From contig CM046301.1 in NCBI GenBank assembly GCA_025267735.1, positions 60,469,872 through 60,533,871 on the forward strand: a stretch of DNA of 64,000 bases, in the 5' to 3' direction. Source of the DNA: Mactra quadrangularis (Eukaryota; Mollusca; Bivalvia; Venerida; Mactridae). Positions 1 to 10,868 of this stretch are shown in pieces. The notes beneath the pieces are model-generated. The model saw only the letters and a program-made list of their open reading frames with translations, had not been told where the DNA came from and did not search any database. The first letter of the stretch is position 1, and each line of letters opens with the position of its first letter. A program made the position numbers and the translations under genes.

Positions 1-79
1 TGCATTTTTATGACAGGTACTCAATGATATTTTGAAATTACAGAAAAGATAAACCAAATCTGTGAACTAGTACCTTTAA
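1..79 (-). repeat. TTAA-flanked MITE (family B), partial
   Basis: The last 79 bases of an element ending CTAGTACCTTTAA. Related copies lie at 850-1129, 18808-19493, 35531-35874 and 52685-52982. The rest lies left of the window. Confidence 0.7.
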
Positions 80-80
80 C

Positions 81-196
81 CACAGGAGCTTGACATTCTG
101 TATGAAGTTTGAAAAATTCCCTCCTTCTTATAATAGTTTTTATTATAAGAAAAAGAGAATTTTTCAAACTACGAGACAGAATCGCAAGCTCCTGTG
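81..196. repeat. Foldback element, ~115 bp
   Basis: Imperfect inverted repeat: CACAGGAGCTTG at the left is answered by CAAGCTCCTGTG at the right, and AGTTTGAAAAATTC by GAATTTTTCAAACT. It lies directly next to the family B MITE. Confidence 0.7.
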
Positions 197-483
197 TTTC
201 AACGTTGCTATATCAATTATTCAGATTATTTGACAATACCATTGTGTCTAACTAAAAGCATACATGTATTGTACTGCACAACGTTTAAACATTTATGATT
301 CTTCAAGTCAGCGTTAAATATCTGGAAGGAAATACATGTAACATGACTTAACTTGGAAAATTTACCTCATTTCGAAATTTCGTTTTATTTCAAATTATTT
401 TGGTACATATTGATGCAGTGTCGTTCTTGATGTATATTAAAAAATATAGATTTAGAAACAAACACTACTTAATATGATAAAAT

Positions 484-807
484 ATGAAAACTCTTAATCA
501 ATCAGTTGTATTTGCTGTGTGCTTGTGTCTACATGCATGTGACATCGAGTCTTACAAGTATTACCATCTAAATAAATGGATAAAAACATCGATCATTTCA
601 GACGCTAGAGTTTACGTATTTAACTGGCGGCTCGGACTTTCTGTTACTCAGTGTATGGAAGTATGTAACACAACCAAAGCATGTCAATATTTTAATTATG
701 AAGATCGTTTTCATTTATGCAGTATGATACGTGCTGACGTAACATCAAAAGTTGAAGTGGTACAAAAACTTGGCTATATCTGCGGAAACAAATCGGAATG
801 GAATCAG
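484..807 (+). CDS. C-type lectin gene, coding exon 1: signal peptide + PAN/apple domain
   Basis: First of five exons that join in phase (484-807, 4718-4811, 17191-17417, 19600-19684, 20260-20492) into a 320-residue secreted protein. The ATG at 484 opens a hydrophobic N-terminus (about residues 8-18), a plausible signal peptide. Residues ~40-101 look like a PAN/apple domain: Cys57, Cys61, Cys67, Cys79 and Cys100, with the typical C-x3-C-x5-C-x2-F-x-Y spacing. The exon ends in phase 0 at CAG|gtaata (donor at 808). PAN/apple domains bind proteins or carbohydrates outside the cell, so with the downstream sushi and lectin domains the product is probably an extracellular recognition protein. The ligand cannot be told. 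A non-coding 5' exon is possible; no clear TATA box was seen. Confidence 0.82.
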
Positions 808-849
808 GTAATATATTAAAACAAATATTTTATACTTTTCATACCGGGT

Positions 850-1129
850 TTAAAGGTACTAGCTCACAGATTTTGATTATTTTTTCTAAGACAAACTGAC
901 CTATAATTTGTTTCAAGAATTATACAATAAAAGTCACAAAAATGCACTAAGCGTCTATACCGTGACATACGGGGTAGATATTTACAACACGAAACACCAT
1001 CATTTGTAGTTGTAGGTCAATTTGCAATCAGAACACTACTTTCCTGCTTCCAAACATATTTCCATACAATTTTGATAGTTTTAGAAAAAATTGATATATA
1101 AGTTGAAATTTGTAAATGAGTACCTTTAA
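850..1129 (+). repeat. TTAA-flanked MITE (family B), full copy
   Basis: Begins TTAAAGGTACTAGCTCACAG and ends GAGTACCTTTAA, so the ends are inverted and each abuts TTAA, the target typical of piggyBac-type elements. No coding capacity. It lies in lectin intron 1. Confidence 0.75.
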
Positions 1130-1910
1130 CACTGTAGCAATATAAATTAGGTTATTTGACGACTGCCAGACCACTTAACCAAGCTTTCCGGGATCTTTGT
1201 TTTTTAACAAGTACTTAAATATCCCTCCACAAAGCTCTCCACATACATTATTAACGGAGGAAAACCATCATACTTGTCAAATTTTTATGGAATAAAGAAA
1301 ACATTAGGAGACGTCCAATTTAGGATCGAAAACAGTTGTACTAAGGCATCGGTTGACTGCCAAACCATTTTAGATTACCTCGAGGTTCTTCCAAAAATCT
1401 CTCGACTCGTGCAAAACTTCTTGGTAATGTAGAAAACTAGAACCGTTTTGTGGTTGGAAGAACTACCGCTAAGAGAATTTTGTACTGCTTAGACTGCACT
1501 ATGTCTGATAAAAATCGGTTACGTAATAAATGTCATTTACTTTGATATTTTCATCTAGATGTGTTGATCTGGTCGGCATTTTTGCCGTGTTAGGAACCAT
1601 ATAGGTCACGTGATTCCCCACACTGGTATACTATGTGAAGAATATTTTAATGTAAATACGTTCTTCTTGACTGTCAGGATCTTAAATATATCCGCGACAA
1701 ACATTTTAACTTTAACTCACTTAGAGAACTTTTTCAATCGGTACTATCAAATGCGATACTTAACTATCTGAAGGAAATAAGTATTAATCACAAAATATAG
1801 GACTTAATACCTTTATTATTCGATTTCATTAATTGTTATCATCAATTGCTTTTGGCGCGATATGACCTTTTTGTATTGATGCGCCGTAAAGCCCAAGCAA
1901 ACAAACAAAG
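1130..1910. other. Intron sequence without recognised features
   Basis: Moderately AT-rich lectin intron 1 sequence. No exon, RNA gene or repeat shared within the window was recognised. Confidence 0.5.
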
Positions 1911-2063
1911 CACAGGTGCCCGTCGCATTACAAAACACCAAAAATATTATTCATTTTTACTTAAACATGCTCCAATTATCATAAAAACACCAAATACAAA
2001 AGTTCCAGCCAAAAGCCAAAATTTGTTTTAGTGAAAAAAATTGTAATGCGACGGACACCTGTG
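1911..2063. repeat. Short MITE with inverted ends
   Basis: Left end CACAGGTGCCCGTCGCATTA is matched by right end TAATGCGACGGACACCTGTG, about 23 bp with one or two mismatches. The 150-bp interior is AT-rich, and no other copy was noticed. Confidence 0.7.
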
Positions 2064-2395
2064 AAACAAAGAGGCAAATCCGATTCGCTAAGTAGCCGGT
2101 CTGTATGCAATTTATTGACTGGATGATGCCGTACAAAATATAGAAGAGCGTTTCGTCGGTCGGCTGCCAAAAGGTCGTAACTATGCTTTTTGACAAAAAT
2201 GACTTTTTGACTGCACGAAGTACGCCAAAGCGATTCCCGCCTTGTCTCAAAACGTCGTACCTGTAAGCCAATCAATACCCGAAATGTTGTCATGTGATGA
2301 AATATCGTAACTCTGATTGTTTCTTTGAACAACAGTCAAAATATCGTACCTCACATTTAACACTCCATTGTTGATAAAACAATGATCATGCAGTT

Positions 2396-2497
2396 GGATT
2401 CTTCTCATTCTCGTTCCCAGTGTCTGGTAAGATTCTCAATACTAGCTAGTATTGATAATCCTTCTAGACTGGGAACGAGAATGGATTCTTCCTTTTA
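2396..2497. repeat. Foldback element with CTAGTATTG palindrome centre
   Basis: Arms share CATTCTCGTTCCCAGT / ACTGGGAACGAGAATG and meet at a CAATACTAGCTAGTATTG palindrome. A degenerate relative of the centre occurs near 44745-44815. Confidence 0.75.
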
Positions 2498-2616
2498 AGA
2501 AGTAGAATAATGTTTTATTTCAACCACTTTATTATTTAACATTAATTTTGTATGTTTATCTTATATGATTATAAATCTAATTTACAAATACTACCAACAC
2601 ATAGCTTGTTTTCTTA

Positions 2617-2666
2617 TTGTTTATTTACAACGTTTCGCCATTTAAGGCTTCCTCAGGTATAAACAA
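2617..2666 (-). ncRNA. Hammerhead-ribozyme-like motif in PLE 3' terminal region
   Basis: On the minus strand: TTGTTTAT, then CTGAGGA (fits CUGANGA), a stem AGCC..GGC, GAAAC, a tiny GTT loop closed as AC/GT, GTA (fits an NUH cleavage triplet), then ATAAACAA, which pairs with the first arm (8 bp). There is a small mismatch at the base of helix I (AC opposite A). A very short helix III is what PLE hammerheads show. Whether this copy cleaves is unknown. Confidence 0.65.
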
Positions 2667-3599
2667 CAGAGCGGGGATAAACAGACGATGACGTAACGTC
2701 ATCGCGCGAAAAATCACGTTACAAAAATGCGGAAAATGCACAATATTTAATATATACTAATAAAACATAAAATAATGGGTTAAGCGAAAGACGGTTTCAG
2801 TTAAAAATAAGGAAATATGGAGTTATAACCGCCTTGCGCCGCACCAACATTATACATAATACAAATAACGGATCAATATGATTCAACTAATTCCTATAGT
2901 AATGAAGAGTAAAAAAGTAATAATAGGAAATAATTACAACCTAAACGAAATAATACAATTTGATTGGTCAAAAGTGAACACGTGACTTGAAAAAATGTGT
3001 TTTCATTTCCGTATAAACGCAGTTGCCAGAAGAATTCATTAATATTCATGACTTTAAATTACGTCATGCCGGTACTAATTTCATGAATGAAAAATCTATT
3101 TTAGCGCTGTCACACGCAAAACAAAAGCTATGCATGTCAATAAAAGAAGTAAATCATCGAAAACATGAAAAATGGTCCGATAATATCATATTGAAAATAA
3201 AATAAGAAATATATGTTAACAAAATAAACATTTCAGTTTCACTTTTATCTTTACTATAAATAGCTAGTTGACCTCGACCTTGATAAACGCACGGGAAAAG
3301 CGTAAAACTTTCAACATGTGTACACGTTTTTTTAAAGCTACACAATCTTGGGTATCCCTTTTAGTGCTCTTTTTATACAAATTAAAATCCAATTACTTAC
3401 ATTTCTTTGCATAATTGGTTCTTTTATGACATTAAACCCTTGAAAAATTGCATCGAAGCGGAGAACAAAATGGCCGACGGCTGGCATGAAAGACCTGTGT
3501 ACGACCAAGATTATTCCGCACTACAATGCATTCGGCTCTTACGCACTAAGATATAGGTCTTGATATCAACGCAAATTTCGCCCAGAAAGGTTGTAATTA

Positions 3600-3762
3600 T
3601 AAGGAATGAATTCATAGAAACTGACTTTCATCGAAAAATAAATGTCATTTTGGTGATAGCTAATTTCAGCATAAAGGCCTTCGGCCTTTATGCAAATTAG
3701 CTATCACCAAAAGTGACATTTATTTTTCGATGAAAGTCAGTTTCTATGAATTCATTCCTTAA
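3600..3762. repeat. Long near-perfect palindrome inside the PLE
   Basis: Arms of about 78 nt meet at AAAGGCCTTCGGCCTTT; the outer ends are AAGGAATGAATTCATAG and CTATGAATTCATTCCTT. Only a few arm mismatches are visible. Probably a nested foldback transposon. Confidence 0.85.
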
Positions 3763-3810
3763 CTAACGATATATGTATAATGTATAGGTTAAACGTTTGG
3801 TCATGATATA

Positions 3811-4170
3811 TCAAATATTGAATAAAGATGTTGAGTTTAAACCTTTTGGATACAAAGTATCAAGTGTGTGAATCCAAAATGTTTCTTTCAAAAGTCTTCT
3901 CATGCCGTCTGTAACAATTTCAATTGGCATGAAAGAAAAATCTTCGAGAGAATGGTTTGGGGAATTGAAATGAATGGCAACTTTTGAACTATACTGGGCA
4001 TAGGAAGAATCAAAATTTCTAATATCAAATCTGTGACTATTCATACGTTTAGAGACTTGTTGGTTTGTTTGCCCAACGTATTGTTTATGACATTTTTTAC
4101 ATGTTATAACATAGATAGTATTACGTGTTGAACAGTCTGTGCACTTTTTAAGATTTTTAAGGATTTTTTT
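3811..4170 (-). pseudogene. PLE protein, C-terminal GIY-YIG endonuclease fragment
   Basis: An uninterrupted frame from the truncation point near 4170 to a stop at 3811 (~119 codons). It shows a Cys pair (KKCTDC), TIYVITC then C-x5-YVG (the GIY and YIG elements), an SKRMNSHR segment with the conserved Arg, RRLLKETFWI with the expected Glu, and a C-terminal LYPKGLN. These match the GIY-YIG module of Penelope-like elements in order and spacing. The reverse transcriptase half is missing, so it is a dead 5'-truncated copy although this part is intact. Confidence 0.85.
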
Positions 4171-4186
4171 TTTATCTTATATGATT

Positions 4187-4717
4187 TGCATCTTGTGACT
4201 TTTAATTTCGACTAAAACGATTGAAAATAGTATATGTCATTTCTGTTCCACTAATGATGACAAGTATTCTACACTAACAATTAAATTAAGAAGCAGAAAT
4301 AATGCATTTATCACATTTTTATTGTTTGCAAGCATGGGAAACAGTTATCTTTGACGAATGTTGCAATACATGAACTTTATGTCTGTCAAATGCGAGTTAC
4401 AACATTTTGAAACAAAACATAATCATTTTAAGTTTGGATCATTTTGAGATGCGACTTTTTGATAAAATAGTTTTTTCCTACTCCTGAAAACCTTGAAAAA
4501 TTAAGATACGAGGTTTTGCCAGCCGACCGACGGTATGCAAATGAGGTATATTATTTCATTTCATGGTTAACCATTTGTATTCATGAAATCACAAAGACCT
4601 ATTTAAACTTTCTTTTCGTTGTGGTGATTAAAGGAAACATTGTGAGGCAAATTAACTTTTATGCATTTTGAAAACTATGTGACATTACTCTTTACTTATA
4701 ACTTTGTACACTTTTAG
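4187..4717. other. Intron sequence, nothing recognised
   Basis: AT-rich remainder of lectin intron 1, up to the acceptor of exon 2. Confidence 0.5.
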
Positions 4718-4811
4718 AATAACATCAATGGATGCGACAATTGTGAGACCACAGGAAGATGTAACAATAACGAGTTGACCGACAAGAAAAATGATGTATG
4801 CAAAAATTCCG
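4718..4811 (+). CDS. C-type lectin gene, coding exon 2: short Cys-rich linker
   Basis: Short exon between a good acceptor (cacttttag|AAT) and donor (CCG|gtgagt at 4812). It enters in phase 0 and leaves in phase 1, matching exon 1 and exon 3. It encodes residues 109-139 plus the first base of Gly140. The segment is polar with four cysteines (114, 117, 123, 136), perhaps a small disulfide-bonded knot. No named domain was recognised. It has no ATG and was found by phase and splice-site reasoning. The preceding intron is 3.9 kb and carries a Penelope-like insertion. Confidence 0.75.
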
Positions 4812-5322
4812 GTGAGTTTTGGAATACTTTCTCGCACTATTCATAATTTGCCTGAAAGGATCTTTTTAGGATTGATCAGTAATTGTATCCATACGCAGGA
4901 ACGATAATTCCTGCCAAGAATGATCGGTAAATTTCTTGAATTGCGTTCTGTTGCGTTTCTGTGATTAAAATGTTATCGCAACATTCTACAGTGCCTTCCA
5001 AAAGTTTTTGGACAGTTGAAATTTTGAAAAAACTGATTATGCGTAATACAAATAAATTAACTGTCATTAGACCTTTTTCATGTAACATTGTTTAAATCAT
5101 ATGTAAATAAACTCATCAGTGAGATAAAAACAATCAAGATAGCCTCAATTTATTTGAGGCTAATGAGGATAATGAGTTATAATCACTATTCTAAGTCCCT
5201 TGAAGGGTCTTTTGTTTTCAGTAATCAATATTTTGGGTCCCTGAAGGGTCTGTTCAATAATCAATATCATACAGTTTCATATGAGGCTAAAGAGTGTGTA
5301 AGTTATAATCAATATTTTAGGT

Positions 5323-5588
5323 ATGGTTCAATAGTTTCATAAACTTCTAATTCAAAGTATGATGTTTCACCCCTCAGGGTTTTGTTTCAATGTTGAATAG
5401 TTTTGTTGGAAAATCAGTTCAATGTTCAAAAACCGTAAAGCTACTGTTACCATGACAACCTACTGTCATTTCAAAATTCATGGTTCAATAGTTTCATAAA
5501 ATTCTGATTCAAAGTATGTTTCAATCACCCCTCAGGGTTTTGTTTCAATGTTGTAGAGTTTTGGTGTTAAGTCAGTTCAATATTAATA
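5323..5588. repeat. Diverged tandem duplication, period ~157 bp
   Basis: ATGGTTCAATAGTTTCATAA starts both at 5323 and 5480. Both units continue through CCCCTCAGGGTTTTGTTTCA to CAGTTCAAT. Shorter echoes (GAAGGGTCT) lie just upstream at 5200-5255. Confidence 0.75.
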
Positions 5589-5660
5589 ATACAAAGACTA
5601 TAAATATAAATAAATATATTTTTCAAAATATATTTGAATAATATATTTTGTATGTATGTT

Positions 5661-6056
5661 TAGTCCAACAGAATTAACCTGAGCTTGAACTACCTAATTA
5701 TAATAATTACACACTTCACTTATATTAAATCGCGAGTTTCCGTATGTGAGTATACAATTATACACGTGTTTTTAACAACCGATGTGACTATAATTCAATT
5801 TATTAAAAGTTGCGTGTTATTGTAATTTTAATTTTGGACACATTAGTTTTAAAGAAACAAGTAAGTCAGCAATATTATGGCACAGTTTCAAAGTATATAT
5901 ACTCATAGGATAACAACATTAATTGTTTAGTACGTGTATTTTGCCAAAAGCTTCCGATTAAGCGCGATTTACAAACGAAGACAAAAATAGACTGTAAATA
6001 TTGAGTTTATTATATTCTTGCATAAAGGTCAAGCTCAGGTTAATTCTGTTGGACTA
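5661..6056 (+). repeat. MITE family A, copy 1
   Basis: Terminal inverted repeats TAGTCCAACAGAATTAACC and GGTTAATTCTGTTGGACTA, next to TA dinucleotides as in Tc1/mariner-type targets. ~392 bp, no coding capacity. Copies: 20490-21180 (inverted) and 55684-56066. Confidence 0.85.
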
Positions 6057-6462
6057 TATCAATGTTTATATGTAAAAATATCAGGGGTCGATCGTGAACA
6101 AATTGTCGAAATTTTAAGTTGAAAATCAAGTAATTGATTTTTTCTTACGTCGACGTCAGTTTGAAATGTTATAATTTACAATGTCTAACAGCGTAATCAT
6201 TATGGTAAAGCATTGTTTTGGAATACATCTGATGTAATGATGACACTAAGACACACATATCATGGTACTGGACTAATATTATAAATTACCTATTTAAAAA
6301 ATGAATAAAACAAATGCATTTTGAAATATATATTTTATATTTCAATAATTCAAATAAAGATACATGATTGTGTAATTGTATAAGTCTAATACATGTACAG
6401 CTTAAAGAAACTATAATAAAACGTAAACATAACACTATTCATTTTAAAATATTCATAAGATT
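6057..6462. other. Intron sequence; left edge of the large array
   Basis: AT-rich. From about 6385 it matches the 2.8-kb array unit (compare 10592-10672) until broken by the MITE at 6463. Confidence 0.55.
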
Positions 6463-6612
6463 ATTGTACGATTATATTGAACTGTCCGATTGCATAAATT
6501 AAAACGTCACATTACACGGTATATTTAATACTCGGTTAATTTCGGTAGTTCACGTAGAGCGTATTGTCAGCACATAGCACTTATGTATATTTTATTTGCA
6601 ATACGTATCGTA

Positions 6613-6684
6613 GTTTGTGTGGCCGAGTGGGGAGACGGTCAGACTACAAAACTTTTTATCGTGGGTTCGAATCCCGATAAAAAC
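6613..6684 (+). other. tRNA-like relic
   Basis: A-box-like TGGCCGAGTGG and B-box-like GGTTCGAATCC are spaced as in a tRNA, with partly pairing ends GTTTGTG / ATAAAAAC. The anticodon arm is not convincing. Better read as a SINE head or tRNA-derived relic than a working tRNA gene. Confidence 0.45.
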
Positions 6685-7021
6685 TTATTTTTATCTCTTT
6701 TTTTCTCATTTAAATCATAGGCTGATTGCGTAAAACACATCCCCCTTTTATCATGAAACTTGTAGAACCCTTTGTTATAAATTTGGTGGCATCTCTTTAA
6801 GTGATGATGACACTGCAGTAGCACAACCGACACAGTCAGTAAAATTGAGTGATTTTTACATTGTTTGTTTTAAAGTGTTTTATTTCTATGTCCAAAAATT
6901 ACTGAATAAAATAGACGAAAACAAAACAAATACAAAACGAAGAACAAAAAATGAAAAAAATGATATATTTAGCTTCAGACTCGCACTTCTTTCAATAATA
7001 GATGTTAAGTAGCATGGCACT

Positions 7022-7472
7022 TTAAGGTTACATACCACTAAATGGTAACCGGAAGTGAGTCCTTATTTATTTTTTGAGAGTGCATGGATACCTCATTTGT
7101 GGTGCTTTTTAATATTGAAGAGTATGTATGTCTTTGACAATGCTTTTCCTATGAAAATATGCAAAAATTCAATGGATCTGGTTTATTTAGTCGAGAAAAC
7201 TGGTTAAAAGGGGAGATGACTCTGTACGGCTGGTGAAGAGTTAAAAACCAGGACATTTTCAGGGTAGGAACTTTCAATCGAAATTTATTTTCTTATAAGT
7301 AACGTACCTTTTTTTCTAATACTGATCATTTCGTGGGGAATAGATAGATCTTTCAGCCTATATATGGTTTGGGGTATCTTACGTTCCTTGGTCATAGTGT
7401 AATTTGTCATTGAATATGAGACTTTTTATATACAACAAAGAAGGATTTTATTTAGTGGTATGTAACCTTTAA
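7022..7472. repeat. TTAA MITE with 21-bp inverted ends (nested)
   Basis: Ends TTAAGGTTACATACCACTAA and TTAGTGGTATGTAACCTTTAA mirror each other and sit on TTAA. ~450 bp, without a coding frame. Confidence 0.85.
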
Positions 7473-7647
7473 CCGTACGACCATTCAGTCAGATGAGATA
7501 TCGACACTAAATTAACTTACACATTGTAATTTTTACTGCAAATTTCTTTATATAAATCGCGGAAAATAATATATACAGAGTGCGATAACCGTGTAAATAT
7601 GCAAGCGGACAGTTCAATATAATCGTACAATTATATACTCAAAAGAT

Positions 7648-9120
7648 AAAGTTTAGTCAGTAAATATGATAGTGCACAAAATCATTGAAATCACATTACT
7701 GTGTTGAAACTGTAAACGCGTGCTGTGTTTATGATTGTTTATACACTTTAATTGAAATAACACGCAATACAAATTTATCAGGTCAGTTTGGCGGTATTTT
7801 TAAAATGCACGAGATGCACGTGACAGGTAAACCACGTGGTCAGATTGTTAACACGATGTGTAGTATTGAAGGCATATTGTAACTATTTAGATATCCAGAG
7901 TTAATTTAGAAGTTGTCATCATGGAACGTCGTCCTGGACTGTCTATTGACGACAGAAATATTGCTCTGGGCCTCTTAGAAGGCGGTGTATGTGTTCCTGA
8001 CGTCCGGGTCGTTTTGGGTGTCATGAGCGGACAATATATCGCTTGCAGTCACGTTTCCGACATACTGGCAGCGTCAAAGACCTACCACGATCAGGGAGAC
8101 CACGTAAAACGACGCCTCGCGAGGATAGATACATTGTGACGTCATCACGGAGTGATCGTTATATGCCAGCGCCAAAACTTGCTCAACGACTAATTAGGAT
8201 ATCTGCATATACTGCAAGAAATCGACTAAGAGCCGCCAGGCTTCGCGCTCGACGTTCCTACAAGGGAGTCCCTTTAAGTGCAAATCACCGCTTCTATGCT
8301 TGAATTGGGCACGTCGGTATAGTCGTTGGTTACGGAACCAGTGGAATAGGGTTGTATTCACTGACGAATCAAAATTTAACCTTCATTGGGCGAACGGTAG
8401 GATTCATGTTTGGCGACGCAGAGGTGAACGTCTCGATCCAACTAACGTCATTGAATGTGACAATTACGGCGGCGGAGGTGTAATGATCTGGGGAGTAATT
8501 TCTTATAACGGAAAAACAGAGCTAGTAACAGTGCAAAATCGCCTAAATTCCGCACGTTATTGTGACGAAATAATCCTACCCATTGTTGTTCCATACATAC
8601 AGAACGGTAACGCTGATGTTTTCCAACAGGATAACGCACACAGTCACACAGCTTGGCACACACAACACGTTCTGGCGGAAAACAACATCAACACATTTGA
8701 ATGGCCTGCGAGATCGCCAGATCTGTCGCCAATAGAACACATGTGGGACTATCTTGGTCGTAAGTTGCGTGACAGGAATGACGTCAATAGCGCACGTGAT
8801 TTAGAGCGTGCTTTGCACGAGGAATGGGCACAGACACCTGCTCACTTCACCCGGCGTCTCATAAGTTCAATGAGACGACGTTGTTTGGCTGTCATTCAAA
8901 CTAGGGGTGGACATACCAGATACTGATTAGTTTGTGATTTTTTATTCTGACCCTTATGCTGTTATCATGGCTGGATTTCTCAATAATCTTATCAAACTTT
9001 TTTTGTAAAAATGTTCAATATTCTGTCTATTGATTAAATTTTGTTACAAATCAATTTTTTGTCAATAAAATGGTTTTTATAATAAAATATTTAATAAAAT
9101 ATTTTTACTGACTTAACTTT
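7648..9120 (+). mobile_element. Tc1-like (DD34E) DNA transposon, decayed
   Basis: Short imperfect inverted ends AAAGTTTAGTCAGTAAATAT (left) and, reversed, AAAGTTAAGTCAGTAAAAAT (right) enclose a 1.47-kb element whose transposase is spread over three frames. No clear TA duplication was found. It lies within the first, damaged unit of the array in lectin intron 2. Confidence 0.85.
7921..8926 (+). pseudogene. Tc1-like transposase, frameshifted
   Basis: Starts at ATG 7921 (MERRPGLS..., N-terminal helix-turn-helix region). Shifts frame near 8050 into GSVKDLPRSGRPRKT...PAPKLAQRL (second DNA-binding half and GRPR hook), then shifts again near 8300 into the catalytic core. The core keeps VFTDES (first Asp, codon 8363), the GGGGVMIWG block, FQQDNAHSH (second Asp) and, 34 residues later, the Glu of DLSPIEHMWD. 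The DD34E triad is therefore intact, but two frameshifts and the stop at ~8301 make it inactive. About 335 residues in total, normal for the family. Confidence 0.9.
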
Positions 9121-9817
9121 TTCCTCTCAGCATATATCTCAATATGTCAATGTTACCTCTTAATACGTAAAAATGTATAATATAAAATATAGATATATAA
9201 TTAAAAAAAAATATAAAAATAAAAATTTATGCATTTGCTAGGTTTCGAACCAGCGACCTCTTGAATATTTCATTTCATATGTTTATTTCCGTTCCTTCCC
9301 TTTTTATAGCTAATTAGTAATTTAGCATACACATTGTTTTAATAATATTGATTTTTCACGTCGATGTATAAACAATAATAGTTCTACTTGCCAGGGACTT
9401 AATCGCCGGACCTTATAATCTGGTTGTATTTCTACTACGTCTGATTTCCGAGGTATATCTTCGTAGATGATCGCCGAGGTTGTTCCGAATGATAACTTAT
9501 TAAAAAACTTCAAATATCATCGGTCGTTTTCAGATCCTCTGTTCGGTTAACATGTGGTATTGTATTTTACTTCGTATACACGGTTCCATGTTCTAACATA
9601 AACCAACCTCTTATTATATTTTAGGGTTTTGCGGACATATAAAGAACATTCTTGGTATCAGGCGTAAGGAACAATATCATTACAATCGCGCGATATGTAT
9701 GTTTTTGTTTGGAGTTATCATCCTTCTGTGAAATGCAAATGCACAAGCTTATCATAATGAGTACATAATTAATTCCCATGCAGATTTTTCGTTAATACTT
9801 TTTGATATATCATGCTT

Positions 9818-10027
9818 GTTTGTTTAATTGTTTGTTGGTTTTAACGCCGTGGCAACACATTGTATAGGTCATATGACGACGGTCAGCCAGCCTACTCACT
9901 CCTCCTGAAAAGGCTTAATCTCTGGATTTAGCCGTAACCAACTACTAAGCACATACTTTCGTCAGTAACTGACAACTGCCCTACATAATTAAAAATCATT
10001 GGTAGGAGGGAGAATAGCCGTAGAAAG
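9818..10027 (-). repeat. SINE family 1, truncated (array unit 1)
   Basis: Tail and body of the tRNA-derived SINE seen complete at 16755-17066 and 32593-32904 (GTTTAACGCCGTGGCAACAC..., TAACTGACAACTGCCCTACA). The tRNA head is missing. Confidence 0.8.
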
Positions 10028-10340
10028 TCTTGGGCAAGCTATTTATGGACGCTTGTCTTTTTCAGAGACATGGCTTGTTATCCATTGTTGTTCACTGTCC
10101 AAACAATGCAGTTACAGCTGCTCAACTAATATTGTTTTACCCGAGTTCCTACGAATTGTGAGAAAATTGGTTGAATTATATTCGGTGGAAATGTGGAATA
10201 TTTTACATGAAAAAGAATGACTTTTTATCATTATTGTTTTTATCATTATATTTATAATGTAGATCTACAATGTTATAAAGATATCTTACGTTTATATAAA
10301 AAAGTCCATTTATCAATATGATTGTAGGTTTATTTCCAGA

Positions 10341-10406
10341 GTTGCCCGAAAGACTGAAGTAAGAGCTTTGGATTAAAGAGCGAGTTACTACAGTCTTGAG
10401 AGCAAC
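10341..10406. repeat. Small hairpin element (array unit 1)
   Basis: GTTGCCCGAAAGACTGAAGTA and TACTACAGTCTTGAGAGCAAC form imperfect arms. Duplicated at 13169-13234; a better-preserved relative is at 50579-50646. Confidence 0.65.
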
Positions 10407-10771
10407 CCTCCTTTTATATGATATACTTTAATGTAATTATGTACCTTTCATGTTATATGAACTAAAATTTTCTACGATCTTTATTCCGCCTACTGCAGCA
10501 TAAAATTAGGCATAGTTCAGCCATTGGTAAAATCTAAGTACTGATGGTTTAAAGTTATTTCTCCATAAAGATTCCCTTATAAAGTAAAGTACGGTCTAAT
10601 ACATGTACAGCTTAAAGTAACCATAATAAACGTAAACACAACACTATTCATATTAAAATATTCATAAGATTATATATCTCAATATGTCAATGTTACCTCT
10701 TAATACGTAAATATGTATAATATAAAATATAGATATTTAATAAAAAATAAAATATAAAAATAAAAATTTAT

Positions 10772-10868
10772 GCATTTGCTAGGTTTCGAACCAGCGACCT
10801 CTTGAATATTTCATTTCATAAGTTTATTTTCGTTCCTTCCCTTTAGCCGACTGAGCTATTTGGGTCCT
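10772..10868 (-). repeat. tRNA-like SINE head (array unit 1)
   Basis: On the minus strand an A-box TAGCTCAGTCGG and a B-box GGTTCGAAACC are ~60 nt apart, wider than in a tRNA, with an inserted AT-rich stretch. Duplicated at 13601-13697; half of it remains at 9231-9302. Confidence 0.5.

Larger units (their letters stand above)
2571..4170 (-). mobile_element. 5'-truncated Penelope-like retroelement (PLE) insertion
   Basis: A 1.6-kb minus-strand insertion bounded by identical 16-bp direct repeats TTTATCTTATATGATT at 2555-2570 and 4171-4186, read as target-site duplications. It carries the C-terminal GIY-YIG endonuclease part of a PLE protein (3811-4170), a ~1.2-kb 3' region with a nested foldback (3600-3762), and a hammerhead-like motif (2617-2666) 46 bp before its 3' end. 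PLEs combine reverse transcriptase, a GIY-YIG nuclease and hammerhead ribozymes in their terminal repeats; the RT domain is absent here. It lies antisense in lectin intron 1. Confidence 0.8.
6463..7631. repeat. Outer MITE with ~26-bp inverted ends, holding a nested MITE and a tRNA-like stretch
   Basis: Left end ATTGTACGATTATATTGAAC and right end GTTCAATATAATCGTACAAT are inverted copies. It interrupts a copy of the 2.8-kb array unit (the uninterrupted site is near 10668). It contains the TTAA MITE at 7022-7472. Confidence 0.75.

Noticed and set aside
6613..6684. Functional tRNA gene
   Set aside because: Box A and box B are present, but the anticodon arm does not fold convincingly and it sits inside a MITE.
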